This document shows, one piece after another, positions 5,486 through 6,608 of a stretch of DNA of 6,608 bases. The notes beneath the pieces were generated by a model. That model made no database searches and had not been told where the DNA came from. It was given only the letters and a program-made list of their open reading frames with translations. How positions within the stretch are numbered: position 1 is the stretch's first letter; each line of letters begins with the position of its first letter. The DNA lies in assembly GCA_030629475.1 (NCBI GenBank), contig DAOVOU010000126.1, positions 1 through 6,608 of the forward strand, written 5' to 3'. The translations under genes and the position numbers were made by a program. The DNA is from Desulfobacterales bacterium. Its GTDB lineage: Bacteria > Desulfobacterota > Desulfobacteria > Desulfobacterales > C00003060.

Positions 5486-6608
5486 ATGATGTTCAGTTTT
5501 GTGGAGAACGAAAAATCGGCCAAGATCAAGGTGATCGGAGTAGGCGGGGCAGGCGGGAACGCTGTCAACAACATGATTGGATCAAGGCTTCAGGGGGTGA
5601 AATTCATATCGGCCAACACGGATCTCCAGGCCCTCGAAGTGTCAAGGGCGCCGGTGAAGATCCAGATGGGGGAAAAACTGACGGAAGGTCTTGGAGCCGG
5701 AGCAAATCCGGAAATCGGGCGACAGGCTGCCATGGAAAACATAGACGCTATCCGAAGCGCAGTGGAAGACAGCCACATGGTCTTTATTACCGCCGGTCTG
5801 GGTGGGGGCACGGGCACAGGTGCAGCACCTGTGATTGCGGAGGCGAGCAAGGAGGTCGGCGCCCTCACCGTCGCAGTGGTGACAAAGCCCTTCGGCTTTG
5901 AGGGTAAAAAACGAATGAAGCAGGCCGAAGCCGGTCTGGAAGCCCTGAAGAAAGTGGTGGACACGGTGATCACCATTCCCAACGACAGGCTTCGTGGATT
6001 GGCATCCAGCAACGCCACCATGATTGAGATGTTCAGGAAGGCAGACCAAGTCCTTCTCCACGCTGTAAAAGGGATCACTGACCTGATCATGATGCCGGGG
6101 CTGGTCAACCTTGATTTTGCCGATGTCAGGACCACCATGGGAAAGGCAGGTCTGGCCATCATGGGAACCGGTATTGCCAGTGGAGAAAATCGGGCATTAG
6201 AAGCAGCCGAAAAGGCCGTTTCCCACCCGCTTCTGGAGGATGTCTCCATCACCGGGGCACGGGGCGTCCTGATGAACATTACCTGTGGACCAAAGCTGAC
6301 CATGACGGAAATGACACAAGCTTCGGACCGTATCCACGCCGAGGCTGGTGACGAAGCAGAGATCATCTGGGGCGCGGTCCTGGATGAGAGTATTGGCGAT
6401 GAACTCAGGGTCACGGTCATCGCCACTGGGATCGGCTCCAACGACAAAAAGGATAGGGTCCGATTCTCAGGCAAGGTTCGTGATATCACAGAGGCGGACC
6501 TCACACGGGCTGTCAATCTTGATGAGCCGACTTTCATCCGCCAAGAGAAGGCAGTGGGCGAATCGGGCGGAGCGCATTACAGAGGCTATCGCGGTATTAT
6601 CCTGGATA
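5486..6608 (+). CDS. ftsZ: FtsZ, tubulin-like division GTPase (3'-partial)
   Basis: FtsZ polymerises with GTP into the division ring at mid-cell. The frame stays open to the window edge: 374 complete codons plus one base, without a stop. Motifs: KVIGVGGAGGNAVNNM (15-30, nucleotide-binding T1 loop); NTDLQAL (44-50); GLGGGTGTGAAP (104-115, tubulin signature); TKPFGFEGKKR (133-143, with the GTP-contacting Glu139); PNDRL (165-169); NLDFADVRTTM (208-218), the T7 loop, with Asp210 and Asp213 that complete the active site of the next subunit. The globular domain ends near residue 316. Only the start of the C-terminal linker is visible, including a DEPTFIR motif (346-352). The true C-terminus and stop are outside the window. 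All catalytic residues are present. Confidence 0.98.
   Translation, partial: MMFSFVENEKSAKIKVIGVGGAGGNAVNNMIGSRLQGVKFISANTDLQALEVSRAPVKIQMGEKLTEGLGAGANPEIGRQAAMENIDAIRSAVEDSHMVFITAGLGGGTGTGAAPVIAEASKEVGALTVAVVTKPFGFEGKKRMKQAEAGLEALKKVVDTVITIPNDRLRGLASSNATMIEMFRKADQVLLHAVKGITDLIMMPGLVNLDFADVRTTMGKAGLAIMGTGIASGENRALEAAEKAVSHPLLEDVSITGARGVLMNITCGPKLTMTEMTQASDRIHAEAGDEAEIIWGAVLDESIGDELRVTVIATGIGSNDKKDRVRFSGKVRDITEADLTRAVNLDEPTFIRQEKAVGESGGAHYRGYRGIILD

Noticed and set aside
5590..6537. Long open frame on the - strand (315 codons) opposite ftsZ
   Set aside because: Shadow of ftsZ. The + strand frame encodes an unmistakable FtsZ with all GTPase motifs, and the antisense product is low-complexity Ser/Ala/Arg with no recognisable domain.

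Overview
The window holds a piece of the division and cell wall (dcw) cluster, all on the + strand: the 3' part of murG, complete murC, murB, ftsQ and ftsA, and the 5' part of ftsZ. Gene order, FtsA/FtsZ sequence style and moderate GC (somewhat above half, judged by eye) suggest a Gram-negative bacterium of the Deltaproteobacteria/Desulfobacterota type, such as a sulfate reducer or an environmental relative. This assignment is an inference and no species is claimed.

Layout: murG (1-764, cut at the left edge) is followed by the only real gap (765-952). That gap is almost entirely short-tandem-repeat DNA with a 7-bp period. The repeat starts inside the last codons of murG and ends a few bases before the murC ATG. 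From murC onward the genes are tightly packed. murB overlaps murC, ftsQ starts at a TTG inside the end of murB, ftsA starts at or just after the ftsQ stop, and ftsZ follows 32 bases after ftsA and runs off the right edge. Strong Shine-Dalgarno sequences precede ftsQ, ftsA and ftsZ, and they decide or support the starts. murC has none visible. No ddl gene lies between murB and ftsQ, and no terminator, RNA gene, transposase or CRISPR array was seen.

How the genes work together: MurC and MurB act in cytoplasmic muropeptide precursor synthesis (UDP-MurNAc formation and addition of L-Ala). MurG makes lipid II at the membrane. FtsZ forms the division ring, FtsA tethers it to the membrane through a C-terminal amphipathic helix, and FtsQ links the ring to the periplasmic synthesis machinery.

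No new multi-gene system is evident. The unusual content lies in the DNA between and inside the core genes: (1) a phased heptamer patchwork, with an inverted pair of arms, filling the murG-murC gap; (2) two GC-rich, palindrome-bearing in-frame segments in variable parts of ftsQ, which look like small repeat elements translated into protein; (3) a peptide-like motif in the FtsZ tail, resembling the usual extreme C-terminal partner-binding motif, placed before the protein has visibly ended.
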